This document shows, in pieces, positions 26,025 through 34,765 of a stretch of 64,000 bases of DNA (within the stretch, counting starts at the first letter, position 1; each line of letters starts with the position of its first letter). Source of the stretch: Planctomycetaceae bacterium (GTDB taxonomy: Bacteria > Planctomycetota > Planctomycetia > Pirellulales > Pirellulaceae); NCBI GenBank assembly GCA_020638995.1, contig JACKHM010000005.1, positions 558,001 through 622,000 on the forward strand. The letters are read 5' to 3'. Position numbers and translations under genes: made by a program. The notes beneath the pieces were generated by a model. It was not told where the DNA came from. It made no database searches and saw nothing but the letters and a program-made list of their open reading frames with translations.

Positions 26025-26401
26025 TGAGCCGACATTTCCCCGGGAATACTCCTGGATTTAAGTCGCGATTCAGAGTGGAAAACAACAGCGGACGCCCCGA
26101 CTGAGAATCGAGAAACGGGCAAGCTTCATCAGACAAACGACCGGAGACGCCCGCTGCTGGCGGCAGAGTACGGCAGCGAACACTTTGCGTCAACGCAAAC
26201 CGGCATTGATGCAGACAGTAGAATCCGCCTACTATTCCAGCACAAATGGCCACCACGTTGACGAACGTGGAAGCTACTGAGAGGCGGGCTGCAAACCGCT
26301 TCATCGCGATCGGATCAAGGTAACCTTGGTTTCGGGCCAGATCGCAACAGGGCAAGCTCTCCACACTCTTGGCGTGCGCGTGCATCGAAGAAGGCAACGA
26401 A
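26025..26401. other. 377-base intergenic region in element cargo
   Basis: It contains a copy of the near-palindrome CATTTCCCCGGGAATACT at 26033-26050, 9 bases after the stop of the ribbon-helix-helix gene. A minus-strand frame with one hydrophobic segment (start 26304) lacks a ribosome site and is not called. Confidence 0.45.
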
Positions 26402-27256
26402 ATGAGCGCCGAACAACCCAACCAGCCAGAAACAACTCAACGGTCCGATTGGCCCATCGTGCCGACGATCGAACCGACGCAAGATGCCGCAGAGCTTGAA
26501 GCGTACTTATCAGACTTGGTGCGGAGTCTCGCTCCGATCGACTTTGATGGTTTGCCCATCTATGTGAAGTTGCAGTCGACGTTGCCGGACACGTTTCAGT
26601 ACTTGCAACATACCGGAGGTTTCTGTGCTTGGTCCCTTGGTGAAATCTTGAAACCCAGCCTGGGAAGCCAGTACAAGGGACCAGGCACGGCAATGGTAAT
26701 CGCGGACGCGTTCTATCGGCACAGCCTAGCGGATCTGAGTGAGACGGAAGATTCGAACAGGATCCTTCAAGGCATTATGCAGCCCTACTTCTGTGGAATC
26801 GCCATTCACGAAGCCGCACACATTCTTACCTGGGAGCAACCATTTAGCGTAGAGTTGCCCGCAGATACCGTCGAAAACAGCGCCCGGGCAATCGTTGCGG
26901 AATTGGAAGGCGAAGAGGCACTGCAGCGCAGAAAGGCCGTACCACATCACCTCCACGAATGGCCGTTTATCAGGGCGTGTGCTCATCTCGCCTATCGTGC
27001 CGAGCAAGGCGGCCTCCGTCGCTTCCGTTCGTATCTGTTGGCCGCTGGCGACTCTTACGGTCTGTCGTCATTCGCGGAGTATCGAAGCGCACTTGGTGAC
27101 GAACCGCAACGGATGATCGATGCCAGTTTTCGAGAGATTCGCGAGACGCCACCCCCGGAAGCCTTTTCCACAGTTTGGCGTGATGACATGTCCGCTTTCG
27201 CGGCACGAACCGTAGAAGCTGTCCGACAAGAAATACCCGCAGCTACGCAGGTTTGA
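26402..27256 (+). CDS. Cargo protein with an HEXXH metalloprotease-like motif
   Basis: 284 residues from MSAEQPNQPETTQ, with AGAAGG upstream. The motif HEAAH (136-140) sits in a hydrophobic helix context (GIAIHEAAHILTW), matching the zincin active-site helix HEXXH. A candidate third ligand is Glu or His downstream (AELEGEEAL; HHLHEWPFIRACAHL), but the family is not recognised. There is no signal peptide or membrane segment, so it would act in the cytoplasm, perhaps on phage or element proteins. A coiled-coil gene follows 36 bases later, probably in the same transcript. Confidence 0.5.
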   Translation: MSAEQPNQPETTQRSDWPIVPTIEPTQDAAELEAYLSDLVRSLAPIDFDGLPIYVKLQSTLPDTFQYLQHTGGFCAWSLGEILKPSLGSQYKGPGTAMVIADAFYRHSLADLSETEDSNRILQGIMQPYFCGIAIHEAAHILTWEQPFSVELPADTVENSARAIVAELEGEEALQRRKAVPHHLHEWPFIRACAHLAYRAEQGGLRRFRSYLLAAGDSYGLSSFAEYRSALGDEPQRMIDASFREIRETPPPEAFSTVWRDDMSAFAARTVEAVRQEIPAATQV

Positions 27257-27292
27257 CGTTCTTGGACTTACACAAATGAGGAGACCCAACCG

Positions 27293-27979
27293 ATGGCAGT
27301 TGCCGACTTGCTGAAACGAATCAGTTCCACCCAACAAGAACTACGAAGTGATCGCGGCAAAGCCTACCGCAAACTTGTCGCGGACGTCGCGGACGAACGT
27401 GAACCAGACGCCTCGGCAGTGGCCAACGTCTTGCAAGATGCGGGGAAAACTGTCGACGATCTGGCAGCGGACGTTAAGTTGCTTGTCGAGCGGCGGCAGT
27501 TGAGTGAGCAAGCAAAGAGCATCTCCGAATTGGAACGAAAGATGGCAGCGATTCGCAAGAAGGCTGATGCAGCCGTAGAAGCCTTCAAGCCGATTCAAGA
27601 GAAGCACGACGATGAGCTGGCGCGGCTTGACGACGATTTCCGAGCATTGCATCGGCAATTGCAAGCGGCGGAGCGAGCCAAGCAGCGACTCATTCAAACG
27701 GTTACCGACGAAGATCTGCTGGCGCGCAAGGGCGAGTTGTCGGAGGTTCTCAGCGCGAAGCACAATGAGCTGAGCGAAGCAAGAAAGCTGCTCGAATTGA
27801 GAAAGGAGCGGCTGAGGGAAGCCGGCATGATCGAAATCAAGCCACAACGAGTCGAGGAAGAATCAAAGTGGACGGCACGCATTTCAGAGTCGAACGCCTT
27901 GATTCCACAGCTTGAAAGTGAAGCGGCTGCCATGGAAGCCGAGCGAAAGGAATTCGAGCAGCAGTTGCTAGAACCCTAG
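27293..27979 (+). CDS. Coiled-coil protein, unknown function
   Basis: 228 residues, almost entirely heptad-rich helix, acidic and basic residues alternating: ISELERKMAAIRKKAD, DDDFRALHRQLQAAERAKQR, LSEARKLLELRKERLREAG. The N-terminal 60 residues (LLKRISSTQQELRSDRGKAY, DADVVDE-like acidic turn) are a separate helical unit. No membrane segment or enzyme motif. Probably a structural or scaffolding partner of the HEXXH protein encoded just upstream. Similar gene pairs in planctomycete phage-like islands would be worth a search, but I cannot cite one. Confidence 0.6.
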   Translation: MAVADLLKRISSTQQELRSDRGKAYRKLVADVADEREPDASAVANVLQDAGKTVDDLAADVKLLVERRQLSEQAKSISELERKMAAIRKKADAAVEAFKPIQEKHDDELARLDDDFRALHRQLQAAERAKQRLIQTVTDEDLLARKGELSEVLSAKHNELSEARKLLELRKERLREAGMIEIKPQRVEEESKWTARISESNALIPQLESEAAAMEAERKEFEQQLLEP

Positions 27980-28212
27980 AAGTTCTGCTGTCATTTCCGG
28001 GGGAATATCCTGATGGCATGCCAGGTCTTACGTGATCGACCGGGCCTGCGTTCCTTTCCACGATACTGTCCAACACACTTACGCCCACAGTAGAATGCGA
28101 AAGCCCCGAGCGGCAAACTCGGGGCCTTGTGTTTCGAGCCGTGGGCTCATGTAGCAGTTTCAACGCGCATGGTATGCCTTGCGGCCTTTTCGGTCAACCT
28201 GCGAGGTGCCTT

Positions 28213-28959
28213 GTGAATTGGCGTGTTTGGATTCGGCGTGCGATCGGGGTCTTGTTCACCGTTGCTGGTGGGGCGACGCTTTTGGACGATCTAACACTCG
28301 GCTGGAATGCCTACCTAAAACCGGCGATTGTAGCTATCTCGATCGCTTTACCGTACTTGTGCGTCGGTGGTGGTCTCTTCCTACTGTTAGCCCCGCAACG
28401 CGTTCTCGGCGTTCTGTTCGATTGGGCCAAAAGGGCCGTCAGTCAAGCTGGTGAACAGGTGCATGTAGTATCGTTTGATCGCCCGTTATCCTCACTCGAA
28501 TGGAGTCTTTCCGGAAGTAGACAATGGCCTAGAATGCGCGCCGTCGAGGCCACCGTGATTGGATACTCCCGCGCCCTTACAATCGAAAGTGAGGAATCAT
28601 ATGGCCTTGATCACATACTGCCATCACTCGGCAGGGACGTGCGATTTGTAGAAGTCGTCGCAAAAGACTGGCACGACGATACTGGCATTTACGTCCGAGT
28701 GAACGCGTTTCGCAAACGCAACTTCAAACGGTGGATCTTCATCGCGCTGGATGAGAGACCAATCAAGCGATTTAGTGATCAAGAGTGGCAGGTGAGTGGA
28801 CGAGCTAAGAGCCTTGGTGGCGGTTGGCAGTCGGTGTTGCTCGACCTTCCTGAGGCATGGGCCAAGACATTTGGTGCGGAAGGTTTTGAGTTGCGGGAAG
28901 TTACGGACGTCAGGCTGCGAGGCTCGCTTACCTTGGCGACCATTACATTTAGGAAGTAA
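28213..28959 (+). CDS. Membrane protein, unknown function
   Basis: About 248 residues if the GTG at 28213 is used (GAGG 7 bases upstream). An earlier in-frame ATG at 28129 would add 28 residues with no obvious coding character. Two hydrophobic segments (AIGVLFTVAGGATLLDDL and IVAISIALPYLCVGGGLFLLL) are followed by a soluble C-terminal domain of about 160 residues rich in beta pattern (RWIFIALDERPIKRFSD). No family is recognised. It is the last plus-strand cargo gene. Confidence 0.5.
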   Translation: MNWRVWIRRAIGVLFTVAGGATLLDDLTLGWNAYLKPAIVAISIALPYLCVGGGLFLLLAPQRVLGVLFDWAKRAVSQAGEQVHVVSFDRPLSSLEWSLSGSRQWPRMRAVEATVIGYSRALTIESEESYGLDHILPSLGRDVRFVEVVAKDWHDDTGIYVRVNAFRKRNFKRWIFIALDERPIKRFSDQEWQVSGRAKSLGGGWQSVLLDLPEAWAKTFGAEGFELREVTDVRLRGSLTLATITFRK

Positions 28960-29280
28960 GTCGCGTGCGTCGAATTCCCCGCCGTGAGGCGGCGGTCGAT
29001 TGTGGGGTGAGCAAAAGGTACTTCCCAAAGCATTGTGTTACTCACCCCGTAGGGAACAGTTCAAGTTCTCGACACACTTGCTTGCCGAGTTGCCTGCGAC
29101 TGCATTTAGGCGATTGATCGCGCATCGACAGACGGCTCGCCGCGCTGGTGGGCTGTCGTGACACCCTCGGCGCTCGTCCGGACGCGAAGGGCAGCTGATT
29201 TGCGCGGGGGTGAGCCGAAGGAGATGATCGCCCACCCCCGCGATCGCGACGCGGGGATGACGTCCGCGCCACTATTTGAC
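28960..29280. other. 321-base region at the end of the plus-strand cargo
   Basis: Contains a GC-rich hairpin after the membrane-protein gene (CCGCCGTGAGGCGGCGG near 28980) that could help terminate it. It also holds the left copy of a 35-bp inverted repeat at 29042-29076. No gene is recognised. Confidence 0.45.
29042..29076. repeat. Left copy of a 35-bp perfect inverted repeat
   Basis: Its exact reverse complement lies at 30153-30187. It begins TCACCCCGTAGGGAACAGTT. Similarity continues imperfectly for about 12 bases beyond, towards the enclosed gene. The two copies are 1.1 kb apart and enclose the 184-residue coiled-coil gene. Confidence 0.85.
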
Positions 29281-29835
29281 TTAAACGGCTTGGGCTCGCC
29301 GCATCGCATCGGCGAGCTGTTCGCCGATGATTCGGATGGCGTCCGCGTTGGCGTTCACCGCGGCGTTGTTGTTGGCGAATTCAGAGAGTGCTCGCTCGTC
29401 GTTTCGAGCCGCAATAACTTCAGGATGCGAGAGAATGAAGAGCGGTTTGACTGCGGATGGCCCCGATTCGGTGTAGCCCATTTCCAGCAACTTGCCGCGA
29501 ACCGTGGTCTTTGAATCTTCAAGTCGCTTAATGGCTTTGTCGCGGGCCTTCCACAATGTCTCTCGCCGAAGTTGGAAGACTTTGGAAAGCCGGTCTCGCA
29601 ACTTCAATTCGTGTTTGAGGCATTCGGCCGTTCGAACGCGAAGCGATGGGCTCTTGGATTCGGAAAAGTCGTATTCAGCCGGATCGGTGTTTTGACTCTG
29701 CGCTCGTTGGGCGTCGATGTCGGCTCGCGTTTGTAGCAGCGATTCGATTTGCTCGTTGAGCGACTGAATTTCTCGTAGCAAGGCTTTCCCAAACTCGGGG
29801 CGCTCTTCGATGGTGGTCAGAGACTGCCAATCCAT
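29281..29835 (-). CDS. Coiled-coil protein enclosed by inverted repeats, unknown function
   Basis: 184 residues from MDWQSLTTIEERPEF, with GGGAGG upstream of the ATG; an ATG 11 codons earlier is less likely. The helical heptad pattern is strong in the N-terminal half (LLREIQSLNEQIESLLQTRA) and continues through LKLRDRLSKVFQLRRETLWK. The C-terminal part is Ala/Asn-rich (FANNNAAVNANADAIRIIGE). No known family. It is on the opposite strand to the other cargo and is the only gene between the two 35-bp inverted repeats. Confidence 0.55.
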   Translation of the reverse strand: MDWQSLTTIEERPEFGKALLREIQSLNEQIESLLQTRADIDAQRAQSQNTDPAEYDFSESKSPSLRVRTAECLKHELKLRDRLSKVFQLRRETLWKARDKAIKRLEDSKTTVRGKLLEMGYTESGPSAVKPLFILSHPEVIAARNDERALSEFANNNAAVNANADAIRIIGEQLADAMRRAQAV

Positions 29836-30573
29836 GTTCGTCAACCCTCCCTGATTCGACCGTGACATTCCTTGCCGGTTCGCGACTGGCGCTAAGCGTT
29901 ATTTACCAGATTGTTCAGAAGGCATACAGGCGAACTCGACCGATTTGCCCGCGATCACTACGTTGTGGCGGCGCCTGGCTCTTTGGACGGGACCGTGGCA
30001 TTCGTGATCGGTCGTCACGTCCCGCGGGCGGTTTTGGATCCGCGCAGGAACGGAAAGAAAGTGAGTTGGTTACGTGGATTGTTCCCTACTGGCTACCCTC
30101 GGAATCCCTCCGGAAGTACCTTCTGTTCGCCCGAAAGGACGTGGCAACCAACTGTGTCGAGAACTTGAACTGTTCCCTACGGGGTGACCAAAAAGTTGTC
30201 CCAGGAAGGACCCGTTAGTCGTATGGGGGCCCGGCTTCCGGTGAATTGGCAGGGTTTCCCAAGACGTGCCAATTCGTGGAACACTGCAACTGTCCTCGCA
30301 AGTATTTGGGCGTTTCCCCGTACTCGTATGATGATGACCATCGTCAGCGCTGCCTCTCAGCGGACGCTGAGAGCCGTTCCACGAAACTGGCCACGAGTTC
30401 ACAATCGGCGTCGCTGAGACGTTCCAAGGCTTCTGCAATTGACGACCGCAAGTCGCCGCCAGATGCCACGGGCGGACACGGGAAACGCACTTGCTGTGCA
30501 ACTAGCGTTCTGGCGTCAACCGACGAATCGAGCGGTGATTCGTCGCTTCCCCTTTGCTGCCCAGGGGTTAAAG
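29836..30573. other. 738-base region at the right end of the element
   Basis: It holds the right inverted-repeat copy (30153-30187) and a second partial copy of its GTTCCCTAC core at 30083. A minus-strand frame ending at 30344 (EALERLSDADCELVASFVER) runs out of the tRNA gene without a start of its own and may be a gene tail brought next to the attachment site. No complete gene is recognised. Confidence 0.4.
30153..30187. repeat. Right copy of the 35-bp perfect inverted repeat
   Basis: Exact reverse complement of 29042-29076. Confidence 0.85.
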
Positions 30574-30622
30574 AGAGGCGCCGATCGGATTCGAACCGAT
30601 GAATAACGGATTTGCAATCCGC
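30574..30622. repeat. Right attachment site within tRNA-Cys
   Basis: 49-bp direct repeat of 14377-14425, overlapping the 3' two-thirds of the intact tRNA-Cys. Confidence 0.93.
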
Positions 30623-30649
30623 TCCCTTAAACCACTTGGGCACGGCGCC
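30576..30649 (-). tRNA. tRNA-Cys (GCA)
   Basis: 74-base cloverleaf on the minus strand. The acceptor stem GGCGCCG pairs with CGGCGCC, and the D-stem CCC pairs with GGG. The anticodon loop is TTGCAAA with GCA, and the T-arm is ATCGG TTCGAAT CCGAT. The discriminator base is U, typical of tRNA-Cys. CCA is not encoded. Integration of the 16.2-kb element regenerated the complete gene here because the repeat replaces the 3' end. Confidence 0.95.
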
Positions 30650-31013
30650 AGAAGCCGTCAAATTAGGGAAAGAACCCGGTAGGGTCAAGAGGAATAGGCA
30701 AGGGATTGGGTTCGCCCCGATTGTGGCAATTGACCGTGAAGCACGCGGTCGGGAAGCATTCGATCCTCAACTGAGCCAAATCGTTGCAGCGCACACCTTG
30801 CCTAGACGTGCCATGCCGTCATGAAAGTGTCGGGATGAAGAAACACGCGGGGCTGATTCGATGCGTAGTACCAGCTAGACGCGGTTTCGACGCAGGATGA
30901 CACTTGCTCCGAGATCAAAAGGCGGCCTCTGGCAATGTTTTGGTTCATCGTCTGCTTCTCGATGATGCCGACGTGAGGAAAGACCTATCGTTGTGGCAGG
31001 AAAGGAACCCAGG
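30650..31013. other. 364-base chromosomal region upstream of tRNA-Cys
   Basis: No gene is recognised. The part nearest 30650 should hold the tRNA-Cys promoter. Confidence 0.4.
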
Positions 31014-31346
31014 ATGGGATTGTTTCAGATAATCAAGCAACGTTGGATGTCGCGGAATACTCTTCCGCAAATCGCGGACGAGATTGCCGATCGGTGTGTT
31101 GATGCAGTGTGGCAGCGCGTCGAGTTTCAAGTCGGAACACTTGCTCCGGCTGAGGCCCGCGGGTATATCCGAGCCCGGGGGGTCGCTATCGTTCACCCGC
31201 AAATTGTCTCGGCCTCCGCACAGCACGACGTTCGAGAGCACCTTCGTCCCCAGCTTCACGCGCTTACCTTGGAAGCCTTGACTCAGCGGGTACAAAGCCG
31301 GATTTCAACGAGCGTTCTTCACCGCCAAGTTCGACATGCAGCGTAA
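31014..31346 (+). CDS. Small planctomycete-type hypothetical protein
   Basis: 110 residues from MGLFQIIKQRW, with GGAAAGGA upstream of the ATG. The helical, Arg/Ala-rich segments IADEIADRCVDAVWQRVE and APAEARGYIRARG show amphipathic regularity typical of real coding sequence. I recall similar small helical proteins from planctomycetes but can name no family. No partner is evident. Confidence 0.5.
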   Translation: MGLFQIIKQRWMSRNTLPQIADEIADRCVDAVWQRVEFQVGTLAPAEARGYIRARGVAIVHPQIVSASAQHDVREHLRPQLHALTLEALTQRVQSRISTSVLHRQVRHAA

Positions 31347-31560
31347 TACGAAGCTTGGCAGTAGTGAAGAGTTTGCAAAATTCGGCACAGAACCAGTGAA
31401 CAAACCAGGTGCTTGCTGCGTCTAAGATCACGAAGGGCGGCCAATCGTTGGTCGTCACGGTCAAAAGCGGCAAGAGGGATCGCCGCCATGTCAACCGCAG
31501 GGAAAATCGCGTGCCAGATCGGCGCTGCGTTGCGGATGCATCGGAACGGAGATCACACAT

Positions 31561-31768
31561 CATGCCTCAGGGTAAACCGGCTGTCAGAAAACTCGTCCTG
31601 GTCGATCACGCTGCTTTGGGTCGCGTCCACGTAGAAATGGAAGCTTTCTTCGAGTTCAGCTTCTGGATGGCTGAAGAACTTGAGGACTTAGTCGCCAAGT
31701 GGGCGCCGACCGCTGCTCCAAACGCTTCCCGCCCGGTTAAGAGCGACTTGAATGGTAGTCGAAGTTGA
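31561..31768 (+). CDS. Small hypothetical protein (68 aa)
   Basis: MPQGKPAVRKLVLVDHAALG, followed by FFEFSFWMAEELEDLVAKW and AAPNASRP. The regular amphipathic middle suggests a folded small protein, but there is no family match and no strong ribosome-binding site. It is listed because the sequence around FWMAEELEDLV is more protein-like than its surroundings. Confidence 0.4.
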
Positions 31769-31887
31769 CACTTGCGAACCACATTTCGTCGCACCTTTGT
31801 CACACAGCGAGAACGCGGCTGTCATGGCGTCAAACCTCGGGTGGGCATACCGAGTTGAAACTCCATACAGGAAGCTATCGTCCGCCT

Positions 31888-33987
31888 TTACAGGCGACGG
31901 TCCGCCACCTCTTGTCGTAGCGAATCGCACATCGTATTGAATACACCTTCCCAGTCGCCAGGACTCTCCTGACGAAAGAGCCGCATCGTAGGGTACCAGG
32001 GCGAATCAGTTCGACCCTGCATCCATCGCCAGTCCGCGGCGTGGTCTAGCGCTAACCAGACGGGCACGCCCAAGGCCCCGGCCAAATGTGCGACCGCCGT
32101 ATCACAGCTGATCACAAGATCAAGATTCTCTATCACGGCCGCGGTATCCATAAATGGTCCCGATCTGACGTCGAGCGACTTCGATAGATCAATAATGCGA
32201 TCGGACGAAGGGATATCAACGAGCGTTGGCTCCGAACGATACTGCAGACTGATTAACTTGACGTTGTCAACATTCAACAAGGAACTGAAATGCTCTCGCG
32301 GAATCGAACGAAACACATCCCGCCGATGGTTTGAATTACCTTGCCAGCACACACCAACCCGAAAGCCTCGGTGCTCGAAAAGACACTTTTGCCATTGAAC
32401 GGTTAATTGGTCGTCCGCCGTCAAATAGGGCTTGGTACCGGGAATATTGAGCAACGAGGTATGGAAAAGATGCGGCAGACTTAGCAACGGGGCATGCACA
32501 TCGAACTGTGGCATCGGGCGGCCAAGCGAGACGATTTGGTCGACGCCTTCAACCCGTTTTAGGAGCAAACGTAACCGCTCATCACACGCAAGAATTACCG
32601 TCCCACCGCGTTCCTTTACCATTGGCAGGTACCTGGCAAACTGGATAGTGTCGCCGAGACCCTGTTCAGCGTGGATCAATACGGTGCGCCCGAGCAACGG
32701 ATCACCCTGCCACAGTTCAACCGGCAATTTGCGAGTCTGCAGTTGCTTAGTCTGCCAACGCCATTCGTACTCTCGCCACCCGCGGTTAAAGTCTCCTTGT
32801 CGCAGCAGGGCCAAGGACCGAGAAAACCGAGCCTCCGCGTTATCAGGAGCCATTTTGACCGCGTGGTCGAAGTACACCATCGCCTCATCGTAGCGTTGTG
32901 CGTCATCGAGCACGCTCGCCAGACCTGCAAATGCCTCAACTAAATCGCTGTTGAGCGCGACAGATTTGCGGTAAGCCAATTCAGCTCTCGTCAGGTCATT
33001 CGTGTCGCGAAAAGCACGACCGAGGTTGTTGAATGCTTCTGCATAACCCGGATTCAGCACGATCGCCTTCTCGTACGACGCAATTGCTTCCTCGATGCGA
33101 CACGCATAGTGCAACGACACTCCTAGATTGTTGAACGCCGCGGCATTGTCTGGCGTCAAGTCGCACAGCCTTTCGTAACACTCGATCGCAGAGCCAAAGT
33201 CGCCTCGCTCGTGTAACGACTCGGCTAGGTTCGCGATAGCATCGGCGTAATCGCGCTGCAGTCGGATTGCTTCCCGGTAAAGAGAAATCGCGGCTTTCTG
33301 ATCGCCCTGGTGATATTTGACACTGCCCAAGTTGTTGTGGATTTCCGGCGAACAAGGCAGCAAGGCCAACGCGGTGGCATAGTGCCGATGTGCCCTTTCG
33401 AGATCATTTTGGGCAAAACGAGCAGCGCCAAGATTTGCATGTGCTCGTCCATGATTGGGATCGATTTGCAACGCTCGCTCGTAACACGATATCGCCGGCC
33501 CAAGCTGATGTTGGGCCTGCAGCGCATTGCCGAGATTGTAATGGGCTGTAGCGAGTTGTGAATCCAATTCGAGAGCACGTTCGTGGCAGACAATTGCATC
33601 GCTCAACAGGCCTTGATCGAATAGTGCCGCTCCAAGGTTGTTGTGGAACCCCGCGCGTGTTGAATCGAGCCGTATCGCATTTTGGTAACAAATGACCGCT
33701 TCCTTGAACTCTCCTAATTCGCGATAGGCGGTTCCAAGCAAATCATGGTATTCCGCGGACGAAGGATCGAGTTCAAGAGCGGATCGAACAAACTTAATGG
33801 CCTCCTTGGGTTCATTGCGAGCGAGCGCGCTCAGGCCAAGCAGGCGATAGGCGGAATGTGTCTGAGGAGCTGACCTGAGGAGTTCGCGACAGAGAGACTC
33901 TGCCTCGGCAAAGTCCCCCGACGCATATAAGTGGCTGGCGCGAGCAAGCGTGTCAGCGATGGGAAGCACTGGTGGGCAATCCGGCAA
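31888..33987 (-). CDS. TPR protein with C-terminal glycosyltransferase-9-like domain
   Basis: 699 residues. Residues about 10-400 are eleven or so tandem tetratricopeptide repeats (for example AEYHDLLGTAYRELGEFKEA, AGFHNNLGAALFDQGLLSDA, AEAFNNLGRAFRDTNDLTRA). The C-terminal ~270 residues have the pattern found downstream of TPRs in many bacteria. It runs VLIHAEQGLGDTIQFARYLP, RVGVCWQGNSNHRRD, SIPREHF, then VISCDTAVAHLAGALGVPVW, which resembles the GT9/heptosyltransferase fold and its nucleotide-sugar-binding end. No signal peptide. It may modify proteins or polysaccharides; specificity is unknown. Confidence 0.85.
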   Translation of the reverse strand: MPDCPPVLPIADTLARASHLYASGDFAEAESLCRELLRSAPQTHSAYRLLGLSALARNEPKEAIKFVRSALELDPSSAEYHDLLGTAYRELGEFKEAVICYQNAIRLDSTRAGFHNNLGAALFDQGLLSDAIVCHERALELDSQLATAHYNLGNALQAQHQLGPAISCYERALQIDPNHGRAHANLGAARFAQNDLERAHRHYATALALLPCSPEIHNNLGSVKYHQGDQKAAISLYREAIRLQRDYADAIANLAESLHERGDFGSAIECYERLCDLTPDNAAAFNNLGVSLHYACRIEEAIASYEKAIVLNPGYAEAFNNLGRAFRDTNDLTRAELAYRKSVALNSDLVEAFAGLASVLDDAQRYDEAMVYFDHAVKMAPDNAEARFSRSLALLRQGDFNRGWREYEWRWQTKQLQTRKLPVELWQGDPLLGRTVLIHAEQGLGDTIQFARYLPMVKERGGTVILACDERLRLLLKRVEGVDQIVSLGRPMPQFDVHAPLLSLPHLFHTSLLNIPGTKPYLTADDQLTVQWQKCLFEHRGFRVGVCWQGNSNHRRDVFRSIPREHFSSLLNVDNVKLISLQYRSEPTLVDIPSSDRIIDLSKSLDVRSGPFMDTAAVIENLDLVISCDTAVAHLAGALGVPVWLALDHAADWRWMQGRTDSPWYPTMRLFRQESPGDWEGVFNTMCDSLRQEVADRRL

Positions 33988-34765
33988 GGTTCAACGAAGG
34001 CCACGACAAACGACCTCGAATCAGGACAAACCAGCCCCGTTCGAAATAGTTGCCGTGAAAATGGGTGAAGTCGTCGGAGAATTGCCCCAATCGCAGAGCG
34101 ATTAGGACTACTCCCGACTTCGTTGCCTTGCTTCTCGCCTTATTCGACGAATTGGCGCGCATATTGGATCTGTTCCATGCTCAATTTCGCCGTTTCCTCT
34201 CAGTCAGAAGGATTGTGACGATGGTCGCGAATCTGCTACCCGCAGCCGATTGCGCTGTCGCTGGTGTATCGATCTCGCGGAAGACTGCGGGAAAAGTGGC
34301 CGTCACGTATGGCTTTTAGGACCCTTGAGAGGAGGTTTTCTCACTGCAAGCGTCTCTCTTTGACCGCCGATTTGCTCGGAACCTATCGTCGAGGCGACGG
34401 GACCGCATGAGTACTTTGCTCTCGCGGCATTCATTAGTTGTCTGCAACATCAAGCGACTCTGCAAACGTACTTGCAGCCAATCGTGCTTGGCTTCTCGTA
34501 CCTTTGGACTGTCAGTAGCGGCCGAAATAACCGGCGTCAAAGTCTACCTTTCGGTACTTTTCAATGTCTCTAGAGCCGCTGCCACGACCTATTCTCTCAG
34601 GGCGATACACGGTCGCCAGCCCGATGGTGTGAACCCCATTCTCATAACCACCTTGGGTAATTGGGCCGTTGTATGTAGCGTGTCGCGATTTTTTGCGACA
34701 ATTTGCGTCATAAGTTCAACTCTACGGATAAGGAACTGTATCACCAATTTGCAATGGGAAAACGG
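33988..34765. other. 778-base divergent intergenic region upstream of the ECF sigma gene
   Basis: No gene is recognised. An inverted repeat TGTCGC-GATTTTTT-GCGACA lies at 34681-34700, about 65 bases before the sigma-factor start, and could be part of its leader or promoter. Confidence 0.45.

Larger units (their letters stand above)
14377..30622. mobile_element. 16.2-kb integrative element in tRNA-Cys
   Basis: Bounded by 49-bp direct repeats of the tRNA-Cys 3' end (14377-14425 and 30574-30622). It contains an integrase at the left end, an excisionase-like HTH protein, a second tyrosine recombinase, ParB, a CsrA homologue and a putative replication protein with internal iterons. The remainder is unknown cargo. 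No capsid, portal, terminase, relaxase or type IV secretion gene is recognisable, so it is not an evident prophage or self-transmissible ICE. It is more like an integrated plasmid or phage satellite. Confidence 0.88.

Noticed and set aside
25996..26304. Minus-strand small membrane protein
   Set aside because: One hydrophobic segment only, no ribosome site, and a Pro/Cys-rich unstructured tail.
14377..30622. Prophage
   Set aside because: No terminase, portal, capsid, tail or lysis gene is recognisable.
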